A stretch of DNA of 64,000 nucleotides from NCBI GenBank assembly GCA_965218075.1, contig CBDCJZ010000003.1, positions 1,302,001 through 1,366,000 on the forward strand. Direction: 5' to 3'. Under the pieces are notes generated by a model. That model worked only from the letters and a program-made list of their open reading frames with translations, was not told where the DNA came from and searched no databases. This document shows positions 41,236-51,428 of the stretch, in pieces. Both the position numbers and the translations under genes were made by a program. This DNA comes from JANQHO01 sp965218075. Lineage in GTDB: Bacteria > Bacteroidota > Bacteroidia > Flavobacteriales > Schleiferiaceae. Each line of letters starts with the position of its first letter. Positions within the stretch are counted from its first letter, which is position 1.

Positions 41236-42240
41236 ATGAAAATAATAATTCCTATGGCTGGTCGAGGAAAACGTTTAAGGCCCCATACTCTAACAGTCCC
41301 CAAACCTCTTATTCCAATCGCAGGTAAGCCTATAGTACAAAGGTTAGTTGAGGACATCGTTAAGGCATGCCATCGAGAAGTGGACGAAATCGCTTTCATT
41401 ATCGGTGATTTTAGAGAGGAAACTGAGAAAGCCCTAATTGAAATAGCTGAAAAATTAGGAATCAAAGGGAGTATCTATTATCAAGATAAACCGCTGGGAA
41501 CAGCTCATGCTATTTTATGTTCTACGCCTATGTTGGAAGGAAATATAGTAGTAGCTTTTCCCGATACTCTTTTCAGGGCTAACTTTACTCCAGACAGTAA
41601 ATTTGATGGGGTTATATGGACCAAAAAAGTGAAAACCCCTCATGCTTTTGGAGTAGTTAAAAAAGACAGGAACGGCTACATAGTTGATTTTATTGAAAAG
41701 CCAGCAAAATTTGTTTCTGACGAAATTATTATTGGCATTTATTATTTTAAAGATGGCGCTTATCTGAAGAGTGAACTACAATATTTGATCGACAATGACA
41801 TGAAAAATAAAGGAGAGTTTCAGCTTACCGATGCTCTACAAAACATGAAAAATAAGGGCAGCAAATTTGCATCTGACACTGTTAGCGAATGGATGGACTG
41901 CGGCAATAAAAATGCTACAATAAAAACAAATGGGAAGATTCTAAACCTTATAAAAGACGAAGAACAACTTGTGAGTGATAAAGCTACTGTTGAAAATTCG
42001 GAAATACTGGGGCCTTGTTATATAGCAGAGGGGGTTGTAATTAAAAATTCAAAAGTCGGACCCTCGGTTAGCATAGGAACCAATACTAAAGTTATAAATA
42101 GTACTATTGATACCACTATCATACAGGAGAACAGCAAGGTGCTCAACGCTAGGCTCACCAACTCTATGATAGGAAATAAAGCGTTGTTTAATGGAAAATA
42201 TTTGTCCGTTAGTATCGGAGATTATTCCACTATGGAATAA
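41236..42240 (+). CDS. Sugar-phosphate nucleotidyltransferase
   Basis: 334 residues from the ATG at 41236 (a TTG two codons earlier is in frame). MKIIIPMAGRGKRLRPHTLT is the nucleotide-binding loop and VPKPLIPIAGKPIV carries the catalytic Lys. FPDTLFRA holds a metal-binding Asp, and EWMDCGNKNA follows. The C-terminal third is a left-handed beta-helix (hexapeptide-like repeats with NSKVG, NSTID). It makes an NDP-sugar; the exact sugar cannot be read from sequence. First gene of the row to 46054. Confidence 0.88.
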   Translation: MKIIIPMAGRGKRLRPHTLTVPKPLIPIAGKPIVQRLVEDIVKACHREVDEIAFIIGDFREETEKALIEIAEKLGIKGSIYYQDKPLGTAHAILCSTPMLEGNIVVAFPDTLFRANFTPDSKFDGVIWTKKVKTPHAFGVVKKDRNGYIVDFIEKPAKFVSDEIIIGIYYFKDGAYLKSELQYLIDNDMKNKGEFQLTDALQNMKNKGSKFASDTVSEWMDCGNKNATIKTNGKILNLIKDEEQLVSDKATVENSEILGPCYIAEGVVIKNSKVGPSVSIGTNTKVINSTIDTTIIQENSKVLNARLTNSMIGNKALFNGKYLSVSIGDYSTME

Positions 42241-43927
42241 AAAAAAACTCAATAGCTTTTTTTTTCTCATAGCGCTTCTTTTTTCCGGAATCTTAATAGC
42301 ACAGAAAGGAGAACTTGACAAATTCAATGATCTGTTTTTTGAAGCTGAAAAGCAAAAAAGTCTCGGCAACACAGAAAAGGCTAAAAACCTCTATCTAAAA
42401 CTTTACAATATTACAGATACTAACTCGACTGTAGCTTATGAGCTAGGTATTTATTATTTGGATAAAAATCAAAAAGACAGCACCATATTTTTTGCAGAAA
42501 GAGCCGCTAAACTCCATCCGGGAAACAAGTGGTTTAAATTATTAAAAGTCGCTGTTTACCAACAATATGGTCTTACAGAAAAGCAAATCAAAGTACTTAA
42601 AGAGCTGATCGAAGCTTATCCGAAAAATCTGGATTATCTATTTGAGCTTTCGCTGGCCTACGTAGAAAACGATGAGTCTAAAAAAGCAATTAATACGCTT
42701 CATAAGCTGGAAAAGCTGACTGGGTTTAATGAAATAGTTATTGACCAGAAAAAGAAAATCTATTTACAGAAAGGTGATTTAGATGCTGCCGTTAAAGAGC
42801 AGAAAAAGTTAATTGAGGTTTATCCTAAAGAATTGAGCTACTATGGACAGCTAGCTCAGATTTACCAGATAAATGGCTTTGGAAAAGAAGCTTTTGATAT
42901 TTATCAGACCATGCTTCAGATTTCCCCAAGTGATCCTTCTCTTCACTTGGATTTAGCTCAATATTACCGCAATAGGAAAGAATATGAAAAATCATTCTAT
43001 CATCTTAAAAAAGCTATGACCAGTCCTGACCTCGACATAGGCGGAAAAATACCGATATTGATTTCCCTTTTTAATACAGTTGAGATGGATTCTACTTTAA
43101 ATAAAGAAGCTTATCAAATTTTAGAAAATGCAATCGCCAGTAATCCAAAAGAACCTAAAGTCTATATCATATACGGTGATTTTCTCAACAGGGATGGAAG
43201 AGGACGAGAAGCCTTGACTTTTTACCGGAGAGCAACCCGCCTAAAGAGTGGTAACACGTTTTTGATTTGGGAGCAAATACTGCTGCTGGAAATGCAATAC
43301 AAAATGTATGATACCTTGATAAAAGATGCCCCTAAAGCGGTGGAGCTTTTTCCCAATCAGCCTTTACCCTATTTTTTTGCTGGAGTAGCCTTCGCATTTA
43401 ATAAAAAATACAAAGATGCTATCTACTATCTGGAGGACGGCATTAATTACGTGATTGGAAATCTACAACTAAAAGAGCAGTTCTACCTTCAGCTAGCCGA
43501 TGCTCATCACCACCTAGAGGAAAACGAAGAGAGCGATCAGTATTTTGAAAAAGCCCTACTCATCAATAATCAAAACCTGACTACATTGAATAACTACGCT
43601 TACTATCTCTCTGTAAGAGGAGAAAAGCTGAACAAGGCATTAGCTATGACAGAAAAAAGCAACGTTCTGAGTCCAGCTAACCCCGTTTTTTTAGATACGT
43701 GGGCATGGGTTTTATACAAGAAAAAAGAATACGATAAAGCGCTGGAAAAAATGGAGCAAGTAATAGAATTGGATGGAGGTAACAACGGAGAAATTTTAGA
43801 GCATTATGGTGATATTCTATTCCAGAACGGCATGACAGAAAAAGCTATAGAACAATGGGGAAAAGCTAAAAACCTGGGTAATACCTCCCCAAAAATTGAC
43901 GAAAAAATACAGAACCGAAACCTGTAA
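42191..43927 (+). CDS. Exported TPR-repeat protein
   Basis: 578 residues, almost all TPR helices (about 12 repeats, for example AYYLSVRGEKLNKALAMTEK and HYGDILFQNGMTEKAIEQWG). The first ATG (42191) overlaps the previous gene by 50 bp. A signal peptide (NSFFFLIALLFSGILIAQ) starts about 20 residues in, so the true start could be a non-ATG codon nearer 42235. Probable periplasmic scaffold. It shares one overlapping base with the DUF4292 gene. Confidence 0.85.
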   Translation: MENICPLVSEIIPLWNKKKLNSFFFLIALLFSGILIAQKGELDKFNDLFFEAEKQKSLGNTEKAKNLYLKLYNITDTNSTVAYELGIYYLDKNQKDSTIFFAERAAKLHPGNKWFKLLKVAVYQQYGLTEKQIKVLKELIEAYPKNLDYLFELSLAYVENDESKKAINTLHKLEKLTGFNEIVIDQKKKIYLQKGDLDAAVKEQKKLIEVYPKELSYYGQLAQIYQINGFGKEAFDIYQTMLQISPSDPSLHLDLAQYYRNRKEYEKSFYHLKKAMTSPDLDIGGKIPILISLFNTVEMDSTLNKEAYQILENAIASNPKEPKVYIIYGDFLNRDGRGREALTFYRRATRLKSGNTFLIWEQILLLEMQYKMYDTLIKDAPKAVELFPNQPLPYFFAGVAFAFNKKYKDAIYYLEDGINYVIGNLQLKEQFYLQLADAHHHLEENEESDQYFEKALLINNQNLTTLNNYAYYLSVRGEKLNKALAMTEKSNVLSPANPVFLDTWAWVLYKKKEYDKALEKMEQVIELDGGNNGEILEHYGDILFQNGMTEKAIEQWGKAKNLGNTSPKIDEKIQNRNL

Positions 43928-44664
43928 TGCCAAAGAAAATAATATTGCTAACTCTGGTTTTGGCTGCTTGCGTAGGCACTAAAAAACTACCCCAAGAAGG
44001 CCCTCTTGTTATCAAAACCAAATTTCTATTGGACAGCATAGAAAGCCATTCCTTTCAATTCAACACTTTGATGTTTTCCGGTATTGGAAACTATAAAGAT
44101 GACAAACACAATCAGTTTTTTCGTTTTAGGATCAGAATAGTGAAAGACTCCGTTATCTTGATAGATATTACCGATCCGATAATTGGTGCAATCCAAGTTG
44201 CTAGAATAGCTCTATATCCCGATAGTATATTTTACGCAAATAACCTAAACAATGAGTCTTTTATCGGTATGGTCAATACATTACAAGAAAAAATGAGATT
44301 GGATTTTGATTTTTATGAATTGCAAAACCTGTTATCCTCTAACTTGGGGTTTCCCATTAATGATCATAAACTATATTATCGTCCTGGTTATTACATTTTG
44401 GCAAATTTTCCTATAGATAAAGGAGATACATTAATAGATGCCTCTCCTGAAATTCTCAGTCAGCTATCATTCTTCTCCCATTCATTTCGGCCTGGCTCAC
44501 AACGCAGATCAATTCCAGGATTTGGGAGAACCTATATCGTGGATTACGACAATTATGTCAACTTAGGCGTGTCTTCCTTTCCTGAAATAATCAGAGTAAC
44601 TTTCACTCAAAACTCATCTAGAGAATTGAAACTAATAATAGAAGACCTAAATATTAACAAATAA
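43927..44664 (+). CDS. DUF4292 lipoprotein
   Basis: 245 residues. Lipobox VLAAC (Cys15). The body fits the Bacteroidota family DUF4292 (FSGIGNYKDDKHNQFFRFRI, then DSVILIDITDPIIG) and resembles LolA/LolB-type beta folds; that likeness is inference. It is found beside this TPR and M23-like pair in related genomes as far as I recall, so it may serve envelope assembly. Confidence 0.8.
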   Translation: MPKKIILLTLVLAACVGTKKLPQEGPLVIKTKFLLDSIESHSFQFNTLMFSGIGNYKDDKHNQFFRFRIRIVKDSVILIDITDPIIGAIQVARIALYPDSIFYANNLNNESFIGMVNTLQEKMRLDFDFYELQNLLSSNLGFPINDHKLYYRPGYYILANFPIDKGDTLIDASPEILSQLSFFSHSFRPGSQRRSIPGFGRTYIVDYDNYVNLGVSSFPEIIRVTFTQNSSRELKLIIEDLNINK

Positions 44665-44686
44665 ACATTCCCTTTTTCCATTCCTA

Positions 44687-46054
44687 ATGATTATGAAAGG
44701 ATATAATAACTATATCGCTGCCCTAGCTTTTCTTCTCTGTGTCAGTTTTATCAGCTGGGGTCAAGATGATCATAAAGAAAAGTTACAGCAACTCAAAGTC
44801 AAATTGCAGAATGATATTAAGCTTGCCAATAAGGTTCTTTCCGAAACCAAAAAAAGCCAAGTACTTTCCCTCAGTGAAATCACTACCCTACAGCAGAAGT
44901 TAAAGCTCAGGGAAAGCCTTATTCGAACTATTGATAAAGAGCAGGAAATACTGAATAGAGAAGTTGAAGAACTTCAAGCAAATGTGGACACCATTGAGAA
45001 AAAAATTAGCCGTTTAAAGAATGACTACGCCAAAATGGTCCGTCAGACAAGAAAGACCAAGAATAAGTATAGCCGCTTGCTGTTTATCCTGTCATCGAGG
45101 AGTTTTAACCAAGCTATTCACAGGCTAGAATATCTCAAGCAATATTCCGAGTATCGTAGAAGGCAAGTGGATGAGATCGTTGCCCATCAGAATGACCTCA
45201 ATGAAAAAATCAGTATCTTATCCCATCAAAAGGAACGTAAAAATGTACTTAGAAACCAGATAGATACAGAAAGAGAAAAGCTATTAATTGAAAAAGAAGA
45301 ACAAGAAAAAGCTATTGCCAGACTTCAAAAAAAGCAAAGCCAGATTATTAAAGAGCTTAAAGTCAAACAGGCAAAAGCTAAAAAGCTAGAGAATGAAATC
45401 CATCGTATTGTTGCTGCCGAAATTCGCAAGGCTAGAAAAGAAGCCATTAGAAAACAAATAGAAAATGAAGCTAAAAAAGTAGGCCTAGTAGCTGGAAAAG
45501 ATTATACTAAACGCACAACTAACAATAGGCTAAAAAGGCTGGTAAAAAAGAAAAAAGCTAAATTGAGAACAGCTAATAAGGGCGTTGAAGAACCTATCTC
45601 TCCGGCTTATTCTTTAACTCCAGAAGCCATTCAATTAGCTAGTAATTTTGCTGCTAACAAAAATCGTCTGCCCTGGCCTGTAAAAAGAGGCCTTGTAATC
45701 TCTGGGTATGGGCCGCAAAGACACTCTGTAGCTAAAAGTGTGATCATTAATAACAATGGGATTGACATCGCCACAGAGAAAGGCAGTAAAGCCCGAGTAA
45801 CCTTTGACGGCAAAGTAAGCCGTATCATAAGAATTCCGGGAGAAGCCCTCGCTATTATCATTAGTCACGGAAATTACTTTACTCTATATCAAAATCTTTC
45901 CGAAGTATTTGTAAAATCAGGTGATAAAGTAAAAGGAATGCAGGAGATAGGTGCTGTTTATACTAATGAAAATGAAGGCTGTTCCATTCTCCACTTTGAG
46001 CTTTGGAAACAAACCCAACCCCTTGATCCTCTTTCCTGGTTAGTCAGTAAATAG
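44687..46054 (+). CDS. EnvC-like murein hydrolase activator
   Basis: 455 residues. Signal peptide, then a long coiled coil (about 25-265; many Lys/Glu heptads), a basic linker, and a C-terminal M23/LytM domain (about 325-455: GIDIATEKGSKARVTFDGKV, LHFELWKQ). The first zinc ligand His of active M23 enzymes (HxGxD) is replaced (NNNGID), so it is probably an amidase activator rather than a hydrolase. Two ATG codons, 44687 and 44693, are possible. Confidence 0.88.
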   Translation: MIMKGYNNYIAALAFLLCVSFISWGQDDHKEKLQQLKVKLQNDIKLANKVLSETKKSQVLSLSEITTLQQKLKLRESLIRTIDKEQEILNREVEELQANVDTIEKKISRLKNDYAKMVRQTRKTKNKYSRLLFILSSRSFNQAIHRLEYLKQYSEYRRRQVDEIVAHQNDLNEKISILSHQKERKNVLRNQIDTEREKLLIEKEEQEKAIARLQKKQSQIIKELKVKQAKAKKLENEIHRIVAAEIRKARKEAIRKQIENEAKKVGLVAGKDYTKRTTNNRLKRLVKKKKAKLRTANKGVEEPISPAYSLTPEAIQLASNFAANKNRLPWPVKRGLVISGYGPQRHSVAKSVIINNNGIDIATEKGSKARVTFDGKVSRIIRIPGEALAIIISHGNYFTLYQNLSEVFVKSGDKVKGMQEIGAVYTNENEGCSILHFELWKQTQPLDPLSWLVSK

Positions 46055-46064
46055 TTTTAGATTT

Positions 46065-46337
46065 ATGACTAGTTTAAGAGATTATTTCTAAAGTTTTCAA
46101 CAGAATTATATAATAAGTGTTTCGGTTATTGTTAATTGCATTGAAACTCAGTTTCTTTTAAATGTAATGCACAGTAACACATATTGGTTAAATTTCCTAC
46201 CTACACAACCATCAAATCTTCACAAGACAAGTGTAAAATTCTCTAAACCACATTCTGAAAAGCAGGTCAGTTTTATGTGTCTGTTTTTCATTGAACTACA
46301 ATTAAGTACAAAGATATTCTCTTTCTAAACTAGTCAT
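46065..46337. mobile_element. MITE-like element with 12-bp inverted ends
   Basis: ATGACTAGTTTA at 46065-46076 and its exact complement at 46326-46337 bound 273 bp without a gene. The left end continues as the dispersed IS-end repeat (AAGAGATTATTTCTAAAGTT). No clear target-site duplication is visible. It fills the gap between two convergent genes. Its right end supplies the stop codon (46334-46336) of the M1 peptidase gene. Confidence 0.6.
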
Positions 46338-48733
46338 GACCTTAATTTAAAACCTCCTGCTTTCCTCCTGCTTTCCTCCTGCTTTTCAAGTTCTTTCACC
46401 ATTTTCAGTTGGTATTCCTCCCATTCTTCTTTATGTTCTTCAATATAGGCATCTAGTAACACCTCCTTTAACTCTGGCTTATCAAAATAACCTTGCAACA
46501 TGGTCTTGGCTTTAGAGCTCAGCCTCTGGTTGGAACTAAAAAGGGCACTGAAGAGGTACGAGTTCATGGAAGTATCGTAAAAGTTTAGGTTCATAAGAGC
46601 ATCTATAGCATTCATACGAGTGAGGAAATCAAAAGCCGGTGACAGGCGAAAAATCAGCTTTTGTAGTGCTTCATCATTTTGGTACAGCAAAGCTTGATAG
46701 GTGAGAACTGTAATTTCCACTTTACGCCCAGGTATGCCCGGCTGTTCCGTATAAATGCTATCGTACAGCCATTGGTTATTTTGGGGGTGCTCCATATCTA
46801 CCAACAGTTGAATGACTTTTTCGCGCAATTCATAAGAACGACCTTTACGTAAGGTAATCAGCTCTTCCTTAAATTCTTCTTTAAAATCTCCCATGAGATA
46901 AATGGCTTCTTTTTGTAATTGCACATCTACGCTGTTTAACGCCAACCGCAAAAGTTTAAGTGCCAATTTTTCACTTCCTTTCATCGCCTGTCGCAAAGTT
47001 TCGGCCCGAACCGCAAAGTGTTCTTCGGGATTTTCTACAATGGCGGTTAAAAGCTCCTCTTTTTCACTTAGCTCGAATTGTACCAAAGCCTTAACAGCTA
47101 TGTAACGATCCAATAAATCAGGTGCTAACAAGGCTTGAGCTTGCCAAAATTCCAACGGCTTTTCTTCCTTGTGTAGAGCCAATATGGACATATTGCTGTT
47201 GACGGTCCAGTAGCCCAGTTCTTTAGAATCATCTAAGGGAAGCGTAAAATAACCGCTGTCACTACCTGCTTGTAAAACATGTTCCTCATTGCTCCCATCT
47301 TTGTAAAAAATCGTTAGAGGCAAATCGAGCTTAAAAACTTGGGAAGCCGAGTCCCTGTTTTGCCAAATCGAGAGCTGTAGTTGATTTTTGCTTACTGATC
47401 CTTTGATTTTTAAGTGTGGTTCTCCTGGTTGTTTTACCCATTGATTGAGAAAAGAACTTATATCTATACCGCTGACTTCGAGAATGGATTGACGTAAATC
47501 TTCTGTTGTAACAACACCTAGAGCATATTTCCCGAGGTAATATTGTATAGACTGTCGGTAGGTTTCTTCACCCAGTAAATTTTCCAGCATGTAAAGCACC
47601 CAAGCCCCTTTTTGATAAAAACGGGCACTACCTGCGTTTCTACTAACTAAGGGATAACTATTTGTTTTAGAAACTGCAAAAATCATTTCAGCTGCCTTCC
47701 AGCGTTTCCAATCAAAGAGGTCTTTACCATACAGGTTGTGCTCTGAAAGCCATTGATAATAGGTAGCAAAACCTTCGTGAAGCCAATGATGATCTCCATT
47801 TTGAGCAGTAATATAGTTGCCAAACCATTGATGAGCTAGCTCGTGTGCATTCACATAAGTATAGTTACGATCGTTTGCCGCTATCGAGTCTATCATAAAG
47901 AAATCCCCGAAAATGGTAGTAGTGGTATTTTCCATTGCTCCGTGGTGAAAATCTTGCACTGGTACTTGCTTGTAATTTTTCCAGGGATAAGGAACACCTA
48001 TTTCCTCAGTCATAAGATTGTAAATCTCTTCATTATGAGCGTAATACCAATGATAGTCGTCTGCCCGATCAGGATAAAAATATTGCGTGAGCAAAGTGCC
48101 ATCTTTCCCTATGGTTCGGATGTTGCAGTATTTCCCAATGGCCACCGTAATAAGATAGCTGCTCATAGGCTTGTCCATCTTATAATGCCATACTTGTAGA
48201 TTACTATCTAATTTTTTTTGAGACAGCAACTCGCCGTTAGAAACCACTTCATAGTTGCGGTCAAAATAGATGAATAATTCGGTAATTACTTTATCAGTTT
48301 GCTCGTCTCGGTGCGGTATCCAATAGCGATGGTCAATCCCTTGTCCTTGTGTCCAGATTTGTTTCCTCCCTAAATCTGTCTCATCTTTCCAGCCCACAAA
48401 ATAAATGCCTTTATATGGCTGGCAATCATAGCCTATAAAGATTACATTGCTATCTTTCAACTCACCCGATTTCGGTAAGATCCAGATACCTTTATCGTTA
48501 AAACCATACTTAATGGAATTTCCATTCAGTTGTACGAAATGATAATTCATTTTGATCCCATTGAGATAAATTGAATCGACAAAACCGTCATTTATAAAGC
48601 TAAGGAAGACGGTTCCTTGCACCTGGGAACGGCTTACGACAAATTTCAAGTGAAGGCTAAGATGAGTGAAGTCTATCATTTGGCATATTAAAGTCAAAGG
48701 AGACAAAAACAGTAGAAATAAAAGTCCTTTCAT
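46334..48733 (-). CDS. M1 family zinc aminopeptidase
   Basis: 799 residues. Signal peptide 1-19, so exported. Exopeptidase motif GAMEN (about 265) and zinc site HELAHQWFGN (about 295) with the downstream Glu (LHEGFATYY). The second half has HEAT/ERAP1-like helices. It removes N-terminal residues from peptides. The last residues (SRRKAGGFKLRS) come from the 11-bp repeat, and the stop lies in the MITE-like end, so the tail is probably not ancestral. Confidence 0.93.
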   Translation of the reverse strand: MKGLLFLLFLSPLTLICQMIDFTHLSLHLKFVVSRSQVQGTVFLSFINDGFVDSIYLNGIKMNYHFVQLNGNSIKYGFNDKGIWILPKSGELKDSNVIFIGYDCQPYKGIYFVGWKDETDLGRKQIWTQGQGIDHRYWIPHRDEQTDKVITELFIYFDRNYEVVSNGELLSQKKLDSNLQVWHYKMDKPMSSYLITVAIGKYCNIRTIGKDGTLLTQYFYPDRADDYHWYYAHNEEIYNLMTEEIGVPYPWKNYKQVPVQDFHHGAMENTTTTIFGDFFMIDSIAANDRNYTYVNAHELAHQWFGNYITAQNGDHHWLHEGFATYYQWLSEHNLYGKDLFDWKRWKAAEMIFAVSKTNSYPLVSRNAGSARFYQKGAWVLYMLENLLGEETYRQSIQYYLGKYALGVVTTEDLRQSILEVSGIDISSFLNQWVKQPGEPHLKIKGSVSKNQLQLSIWQNRDSASQVFKLDLPLTIFYKDGSNEEHVLQAGSDSGYFTLPLDDSKELGYWTVNSNMSILALHKEEKPLEFWQAQALLAPDLLDRYIAVKALVQFELSEKEELLTAIVENPEEHFAVRAETLRQAMKGSEKLALKLLRLALNSVDVQLQKEAIYLMGDFKEEFKEELITLRKGRSYELREKVIQLLVDMEHPQNNQWLYDSIYTEQPGIPGRKVEITVLTYQALLYQNDEALQKLIFRLSPAFDFLTRMNAIDALMNLNFYDTSMNSYLFSALFSSNQRLSSKAKTMLQGYFDKPELKEVLLDAYIEEHKEEWEEYQLKMVKELEKQEESRRKAGGFKLRS
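46353..46385 (-). repeat. Three 11-bp repeats at the 3' end of the M1 peptidase gene
   Basis: CCTCCTGCTTT three times in a row. Read on the minus strand, it encodes KQEE, SRRK and AGG in three successive frames. Unit loss would change the C-terminus; two units would give a stop (TAA) right after RRF. Confidence 0.85.
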
Positions 48734-48795
48734 ATGAGCTAAAATAAGGACTTAGTTTTTGGTAAAGAATTTTGCATATTCGGTTTAATATTCTC

Positions 48796-50901
48796 ATGGA
48801 CAATATCCTCCAAACATCGATTGAATATTTAAAAGGCGTAGGCCCTATGCGGGCTCAACTTTTGCAAAAGGAGTTGGATATTTTTTGCTTTGGGGATTTA
48901 TTGCATCTTTTTCCTTTCCGCTATGTGGATCGTTCTCGATTTTACAAGATCAGCGAAATACGTTCTCATGAAACAGAAGTACAGATAATTGGGCAGGTTA
49001 CCCACCTGAAGGAAGTGAGAGGCAAGAGTCATAGTAAAAGATTGATAGCCACTTTTGAAGACAGTAGCGGATCAGTAGAACTGGTCTGGTTTCAGGGTGC
49101 AAGTTGGATTAAAAACTCTTTGAAAACAGGCCTAGATTACGTCATGTATGGCAAGCCTAATTGGTACAATCATAAATATAGCTTTCCCCATCCCGAGCTG
49201 GAGTTACTGGAAGATTTCAAAGCCAGTCTTCTACAGGGATTGCACCCTGTTTATCCCTCCACTGAAAAACTGAGCAACCAGGGCCTGAACTCACGCAGCA
49301 TCGCTAAGCTAACCCGTGAACTCCTGCTACAAGTTAAGGGAAATCTCCATGACTATTTACCTGAGAACATCCGATCGATCAATAAATTGCACACTTTGAA
49401 ATCTTCTTATTTTGAAGTACATTTCCCGAAAAGCTTTGAACGACTAGAAAAGGCTCGAGAACGTCTTAAATTTGATGAGTTCTTGTTCCTTCAACTGGAA
49501 ATGATTCGTCAAAAGCAAATCCATCGGCATAAATATAGAGGTTTCGCTTTTGAAAAGACGGAAGGGAATTTCAACCGTTTTTACAAGGAAGACCTCTCTT
49601 TTGAGTTGACAAGAGCACAGAAAAAGGTACTGAAGGAAATCTGCAGAGATATGATGCACGGAACTCACATGAATCGGCTAGTGCAAGGAGATGTGGGTAG
49701 CGGTAAAACTATTATAGCTTTGATGAGCATGCTCATGGCCATTGACAATGGCTTCCAAGCCTGCCTGATGGCTCCCACTGAAATTCTGGCCACCCAGCAC
49801 TACAATGGCATTATAGAATTCACCCAAAAACTCCCTATAGAAGTAGCTTTGCTCACTGGTTCCACTAAAGCTTCACAGAGAGGTATTATCCATCAAAAAC
49901 TGCGAAACGGCAGCTTACATATCCTCATCGGAACTCATGCCTTGATTGAAGAAAAAGTACAGTGCCAAAATTTAGGTATAGCTGTAGTGGATGAACAACA
50001 CCGATTTGGGGTTGCCCAAAGAGCTAAGCTGTGGAAGAAAAATAAACTGCCTCCACACATTTTGGTAATGACGGCTACACCTATTCCTCGTACCTTGGCG
50101 ATGAGCCTTTACGGCAATCTAGATATTTCAGTTATAGATGAATTGCCCCCTGGCCGTAAGCCTATTGCTACCGTACACCGGTTTGATACTAAGCTCTTAC
50201 AGATTTTTGATTTCCTAAAGGACGAGATTGCCAAAGGCAGGCAGGTGTATATTGTTTACCCACTGATAGATGAGAGTGAAGCCTTAGACTATAAGGCCTT
50301 AATGGATGGCTATGAAAGTGTGATCCGAGCTTTTCCTCGTCCGAGTTACCAAGTAAGCATTGTGCACGGTAAGATGAAACTAAAGGATAAGGGATTCGAG
50401 ATGCAGCGGTTTGCAGCAGGTAAAACACAGATCATGGTGGCTACTACAGTAATAGAAGTAGGTATTAACGTCCCCAATGCTTCGGTAATGGTAATTGAAA
50501 GTGCCGAGCGTTTTGGTCTGAGCCAATTGCATCAGTTGAGAGGCCGGGTAGGTCGAGGCGTGGAAAAGTCGTATTGCATTTTATTAACGAGTAATAAACT
50601 GAGTGATGAAGCCAGGACCCGCATCCGTACCATGGTAAAAACTAATGACGGTTTTGAGATAGCGGAAACAGACCTTAAGCTCCGAGGTCCCGGGGATATG
50701 ATGGGGACCCGCCAGAGCGGCATCCTCGACCTTAAAATCGCCGACATTGGTACAGATAAATCCGTATTACAAACTGCTCGCCGGACAGCTATTGAATTAT
50801 TGAAAAATGATCCACAATTGGAAAACCCACAACACCAGGGAATCAGAAATCACTTTGCCAAAAAGACTAAAGGACGATTACAATGGAGCCGTATCTCGTA
50901 A
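48796..50901 (+). CDS. recG: ATP-dependent DNA helicase RecG
   Basis: 701 residues from the ATG at 48796 (an upstream in-frame start at 48772 is less family-like). N-terminal wedge/OB domain (YLKGVGPMRAQLL), Walker A GDVGSGKT (about 298), DEQH box DEQHRFGVAQR (about 399), motif VI QLRGRVGRG. It remodels stalled replication forks and Holliday junctions. Divergent from the M1 gene. Confidence 0.97.
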   Translation: MDNILQTSIEYLKGVGPMRAQLLQKELDIFCFGDLLHLFPFRYVDRSRFYKISEIRSHETEVQIIGQVTHLKEVRGKSHSKRLIATFEDSSGSVELVWFQGASWIKNSLKTGLDYVMYGKPNWYNHKYSFPHPELELLEDFKASLLQGLHPVYPSTEKLSNQGLNSRSIAKLTRELLLQVKGNLHDYLPENIRSINKLHTLKSSYFEVHFPKSFERLEKARERLKFDEFLFLQLEMIRQKQIHRHKYRGFAFEKTEGNFNRFYKEDLSFELTRAQKKVLKEICRDMMHGTHMNRLVQGDVGSGKTIIALMSMLMAIDNGFQACLMAPTEILATQHYNGIIEFTQKLPIEVALLTGSTKASQRGIIHQKLRNGSLHILIGTHALIEEKVQCQNLGIAVVDEQHRFGVAQRAKLWKKNKLPPHILVMTATPIPRTLAMSLYGNLDISVIDELPPGRKPIATVHRFDTKLLQIFDFLKDEIAKGRQVYIVYPLIDESEALDYKALMDGYESVIRAFPRPSYQVSIVHGKMKLKDKGFEMQRFAAGKTQIMVATTVIEVGINVPNASVMVIESAERFGLSQLHQLRGRVGRGVEKSYCILLTSNKLSDEARTRIRTMVKTNDGFEIAETDLKLRGPGDMMGTRQSGILDLKIADIGTDKSVLQTARRTAIELLKNDPQLENPQHQGIRNHFAKKTKGRLQWSRIS

Positions 50902-51023
50902 AGTAAGCTTATATATTTTATTTGACGGATTGAGTGTTTAATAAGTCTGGCCTTCTCCTCTGTATAAATACTGACTGAAGGGCATCCCTTTTGACTTGTT
51001 CTTATATCAGGCTTCCCGTTAAA

Positions 51024-51428
51024 TTAAGTGAGTGGATTTAGAACCACGCTAAATATAGTAATACCATTAGGATCTCGCCCATAATGCAGCTTATCTATAG
51101 CTTCAGAAATGTCTTTTGCCCTGAAATAAGATGTATGTAATTCTTTAACTCCTTTTGCTGCCCATTGTATAGTATAGGAGGTTTTTTTTTCGTAATGAAC
51201 TTTTACATACTCTAGCATTTGATGCAAGGCATTTAACTTATTATAGTCCTTTACTGTATGAAATAAAAAAGATTGATCATGTCTTGGATTCACAGTAATT
51301 ACATCCAGTATTATCCCATCTTCTTTTTCATGATAGTCAAATATCATTTGGGTACTTCCTAAACTCAGATAGTTCTCTATCTCCTTTTGCACCCTCCTCA
51401 TTTCCAGATTTTGCTTGTTTATAGGCAC
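51024..51428 (-). CDS. Conserved hypothetical protein
   Basis: 134 residues, no signal peptide and no motif I recognise. Mixed alpha/beta pattern, with NLEMRRVQKEIENYLSLGS at the start and GRDPNGITIFSVVLNP at the end. Regular codon use and a clean frame support a real gene. Alone between recG and nrdA. Confidence 0.6.
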   Translation of the reverse strand: MPINKQNLEMRRVQKEIENYLSLGSTQMIFDYHEKEDGIILDVITVNPRHDQSFLFHTVKDYNKLNALHQMLEYVKVHYEKKTSYTIQWAAKGVKELHTSYFRAKDISEAIDKLHYGRDPNGITIFSVVLNPLT

